The translations under genes and the position numbers were made by a program. The notes below the pieces were generated by a model. The model was not told where the DNA came from and ran no database searches. It saw nothing but the letters and a program-made list of their open reading frames with translations. Source: Candidatus Mcinerneyibacteriota bacterium (lineage in GTDB: Bacteria > AUK180 > JAQVHJ01). From it: a stretch of 6,211 nt of DNA. Numbering within the stretch: the first letter of the stretch is position 1; every line of letters begins with the position of its first letter. Location: contig DAOVMD010000195.1 of the NCBI GenBank assembly GCA_030630935.1, forward strand, positions 1 through 6,211. Direction: 5' to 3'. This document shows, in pieces, positions 4,346 to 6,211 of this stretch.

Positions 4346-5929
4346 ATGATCATATCAAAAAAAACAATTAGATTTATCTTAATATCTCTTATCTTTATAC
4401 TTCAGGTTTCAGTATTTGGTTATGAACCTTTTGAAAGAATTGAGTTGTTCTCAGTCGGAGTTGATAATGTAATAATTTCTTACGAGACACACGACCCTTC
4501 GGATACTATTATAAAATATGGAACATTGTCAACAAATCTTGATTCAGAATTTAAAATTAATAACTCAACTTTATTTCATTATGCAGAGATAACAGGCCTT
4601 ATTCCTGAAACACATTATTATTTCCGGATTGAAGATAGTCTTGGAAATGCAGCAGAAGTGGATGAGTTTACAACGTTTAAAGACCCGGGGAATTATTTAT
4701 TCTCTTTTGGAGTATTTGCTGATCTTCACCATACTTTTAATCAACCGGATGATCTTTCAACAGGTTACCTGTTTGGGCATGCAGATTTTTTCCTAAATAA
4801 TTTAAAGAATGATTTTTCAAGGAACACTTCTTCGTTCATAATTTTAAAAGGTGACATTACTAATGACGGAACACAGGAACAGTTTGATGATTTTATCCTG
4901 TTTACAAGTACACCGGGGTTTGATTCAACTTTATATTCTGTAATCGGGAATCATGATAAAAGAACTGCATATTGGGAAACTGCATTCTTGAGCTTGACAT
5001 CAACCGGGGCAACAAATTATTCAATTAACTATTCAAGCTGGCACTTTATAATCCTGGATTCTGCAATTGAAGGAGATGATGCGGGACATTTCAGTGAAGA
5101 GACTCTTTTATTTCTTGAGAATGACCTTAATTTAAATAAAGGGAAGAAGACTTTAATTTTTATTCACCATCTGGTTAATCCAATACGGGGAGTAACAGAT
5201 AATCCTTATTTAGACGGCAGCTCTCTCCTTGCGGATAATTATCAGGAATTTAAAAATGTTCTTGACAACTATCCAAATGTCTGGATAGTCTTCTCCGGAC
5301 ATGCACACTTCAATGATGTTTCATTTGACAGAGGTGTTTTATATGTAGTCTCAGCTTCTGTGATTCATTATCCATGTCAGTATAATATTGTTCATATCTA
5401 TGAAAATGCTGTTGTCCAGGAAGCAAGGAAGGTCAGTAACTCAATATCATGGAGCGAGATCTCAAGGCAAGCAATATATGATTGGGTAGAAGCAAATTAT
5501 GGTTTCCTGGGTGATGATATCCCTGATCAGGTTGTTGATGGAATATACGGTGAATTGAAAGACAGATGCTTCCTTTATATTCAGGGTGAATACTATGACC
5601 CGGTTCGCAGAGATGAAAATAAAATAAAAGTTTACCCTAACCCGGTTAAACAAACAACTAAGATTAATTTTGAAATGGAGTTTAAAAAGTTTGAAAAGAT
5701 ACTGGGAACGAAACTGATGATATTTGATATCTCAGGAAAAAAAATATTCTCAGGGAATAATCTAAATACTCAAATAGTTAGTTTCTCACCATTTAAAATA
5801 AAAATTGTCCTGGATATAAATACAGACCTCGATAAAAAACCCGCCTCAGGAATTTATATTTATATATTGAAAGTAAAAACTTCTCAGAATGAATTTGACT
5901 ATTCCGGTAAGATCGCATTTATAAAATAA
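4346..5929 (+). CDS. Secreted metallophosphoesterase with FN3-like domain and T9SS sorting tail
   Basis: The product is a 527-residue exported hydrolase. Residues 1-25 form a signal peptide ending in SVFG. Residues 28-115 resemble the fibronectin-III-like N-terminal domain of purple acid phosphatases (IKYGT, YAEITGLIPETHYYFRI). Residues 118-350 are a calcineurin-like metallophosphoesterase with all metal-binding motifs: D126-L-H128, G169-D170, GNHD (201-204), H274/H275 and GHAH (318-321). The DxH first motif, and GDITN in place of GDxxY, make it closer to CpdA/Icc-type phosphodiesterases than to true purple acid phosphatases. Residues 350-425 are unassigned. Residues 426-527 are a type IX secretion C-terminal sorting domain (KVYPNPVKQ, MIFDISGKKIFSG, SGIYIYILKV), so it is probably exported across the outer membrane and attached to the surface or released. 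Substrate unknown. I chose ATG 4346 over TTG 4337, which lacks a ribosome-binding site; the ATG also has only a weak GAGA at 4339-4342. Confidence 0.9.
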   Translation: MIISKKTIRFILISLIFILQVSVFGYEPFERIELFSVGVDNVIISYETHDPSDTIIKYGTLSTNLDSEFKINNSTLFHYAEITGLIPETHYYFRIEDSLGNAAEVDEFTTFKDPGNYLFSFGVFADLHHTFNQPDDLSTGYLFGHADFFLNNLKNDFSRNTSSFIILKGDITNDGTQEQFDDFILFTSTPGFDSTLYSVIGNHDKRTAYWETAFLSLTSTGATNYSINYSSWHFIILDSAIEGDDAGHFSEETLLFLENDLNLNKGKKTLIFIHHLVNPIRGVTDNPYLDGSSLLADNYQEFKNVLDNYPNVWIVFSGHAHFNDVSFDRGVLYVVSASVIHYPCQYNIVHIYENAVVQEARKVSNSISWSEISRQAIYDWVEANYGFLGDDIPDQVVDGIYGELKDRCFLYIQGEYYDPVRRDENKIKVYPNPVKQTTKINFEMEFKKFEKILGTKLMIFDISGKKIFSGNNLNTQIVSFSPFKIKIVLDINTDLDKKPASGIYIYILKVKTSQNEFDYSGKIAFIK

Positions 5930-5990
5930 TAGTTTCACTGCGTTCCACATTTATGATTTATGGTTGATAATTATTAATTGAAGATTAATT

Positions 5991-6011
5991 TGCATTATAT
6001 ATTACAATGCA
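5991..6011. repeat. Inverted repeat abutting a GTAG hairpin
   Basis: TGCATT (5991-5996) is the inverted complement of AATGCA (6006-6011) with a 9-nt spacer. The second arm directly abuts GTAG (6012-6015) of the next hairpin. Confidence 0.35.
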
Positions 6012-6033
6012 GTAGGGGCGAAGGCCTTTGCCC
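6012..6033 (+). repeat. REP-like element: GTAG plus hairpin
   Basis: GTAG (6012-6015) is followed directly by GGGCGAA (6016-6022), loop GGCC, and TTTGCCC (6027-6033), a 7-bp stem with one G-T pair. The layout matches the units at 698-721 and 822-845, on the other side of the gene cluster. It could slow or partly end transcription from the phosphoesterase gene, but no T run follows. Confidence 0.55.
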
Positions 6034-6057
6034 TGATCATAAGAAATAAGACACCCA

Positions 6058-6211
6058 TACGAAAAAAATAAAACAAACAAAAGAAAATAAAAATAATATT
6101 TCTTTAGCAGGTCGACGACCGAAGGGAAGTCATCCCGACACGAAGTGCATCGGGAGAACTTAAGAGAACTGACGAGAACTAAAACAAAAAAAAAGAACAA
6201 AAATTTTAACA
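6058..6211 (+). repeat. Composite repeat, copy C, possibly cut by the window end
   Basis: This is the least disturbed copy. It has an A-rich leader (6058-6096), the 20-nt box at 6100-6119 identical to copy B, GGGAAGTCATCCCG (6124-6137), a 9-nt middle, and a second block (6147-6166) identical to copy B. It ends in an A-rich tail and AATTTTAACA (6202-6211). TCCCG (6133-6137) can pair with CGGGA (6151-6155), with CAC/GTG inside. GAGAACT occurs three times at an exact 10-nt period (6154, 6164, 6174). All copies face the same way as the genes. Confidence 0.8.

Larger units (their letters stand above)
5930..6211. other. Gene-free right end
   Basis: No supported gene follows the phosphoesterase. 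An open frame on the minus strand around 5985-6200 lies on repeat copy C and reads as low-complexity Phe/Leu-rich sequence from the A-rich flanks, so I reject it. No terminator with a T run is visible after the stop at 5929. The stretch holds two adjacent hairpins (5991-6033) and copy C. Confidence 0.7.

Noticed and set aside
4346-5929. True purple acid phosphatase
   Set aside because: The first motif is DxH rather than DxG, and GDITN lacks the tyrosine ligand of GDxxY, so a CpdA/Icc-like metallophosphoesterase with an FN3-like domain fits better.
5985-6200. 71-codon frame on the minus strand
   Set aside because: It is the complement of A-rich repeat copy C, reading mainly as Phe, Leu and Val, with no supported start.

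Overview
The window looks like part of an AT-rich genome from the wider Fibrobacteres-Chlorobi-Bacteroidetes (FCB) group. The main evidence is the third gene product, which ends in a type IX secretion (T9SS) C-terminal sorting domain, a feature of that group. The promoter and ribosome-binding sites argue against a typical Bacteroidetes host. The promoter of the first gene is an exact sigma-70 consensus (TTGACA, 17 nt, TATAAT), and genes 1 and 2 have Shine-Dalgarno sequences. A non-Bacteroidetes FCB lineage (Cloacimonadota- or Delongbacteria-like) is my best guess; the phylum cannot be fixed from this window.

Layout. Positions 1 to about 1088 contain no convincing gene. They are a dense patchwork of small repeats: a composite element of roughly 80-150 nt (copies A and B, plus a remnant D; copy C is at the far right end), a series of short hairpins several of which carry a GTAG tetranucleotide as REP elements do, and an unrelated inverted repeat near the left end. 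Positions 1089-1248 hold the promoter and a leader of about 125 nt with two hairpins and two Shine-Dalgarno-like sequences. Positions 1249-2751 and 2782-4275 are two tandem paralogous genes for secreted proteins with outer-membrane beta-barrel character (20-residue signal peptides, C-terminal phenylalanine, FadL/PorV-like N-terminal NPA pattern). The second seems to start at a CTG codon. A strong intrinsic terminator (4298-4334) follows. Only 11 nt later begins the third gene (4346-5929), a surface or secreted metallophosphoesterase with an N-terminal fibronectin-III-like domain and a T9SS tail. The right end (5930-6211) is noncoding and holds a GTAG hairpin and repeat copy C.

How the parts may work together (inference): the two barrels are co-transcribed from the strong promoter. 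The phosphoesterase carries a tail that would be recognised by the T9SS, whose known shuttle PorV is itself a FadL-family barrel, so one possibility is that the barrels serve cargo export or nutrient uptake alongside a surface phosphatase. Nothing in the sequence proves this. The phosphoesterase is separated from the barrel pair by the terminator, so it may depend on read-through or on a promoter I could not recognise. The most unusual content is the noncoding repeat system, including a copy (B) interrupted by a 30-nt GTAG hairpin insert.
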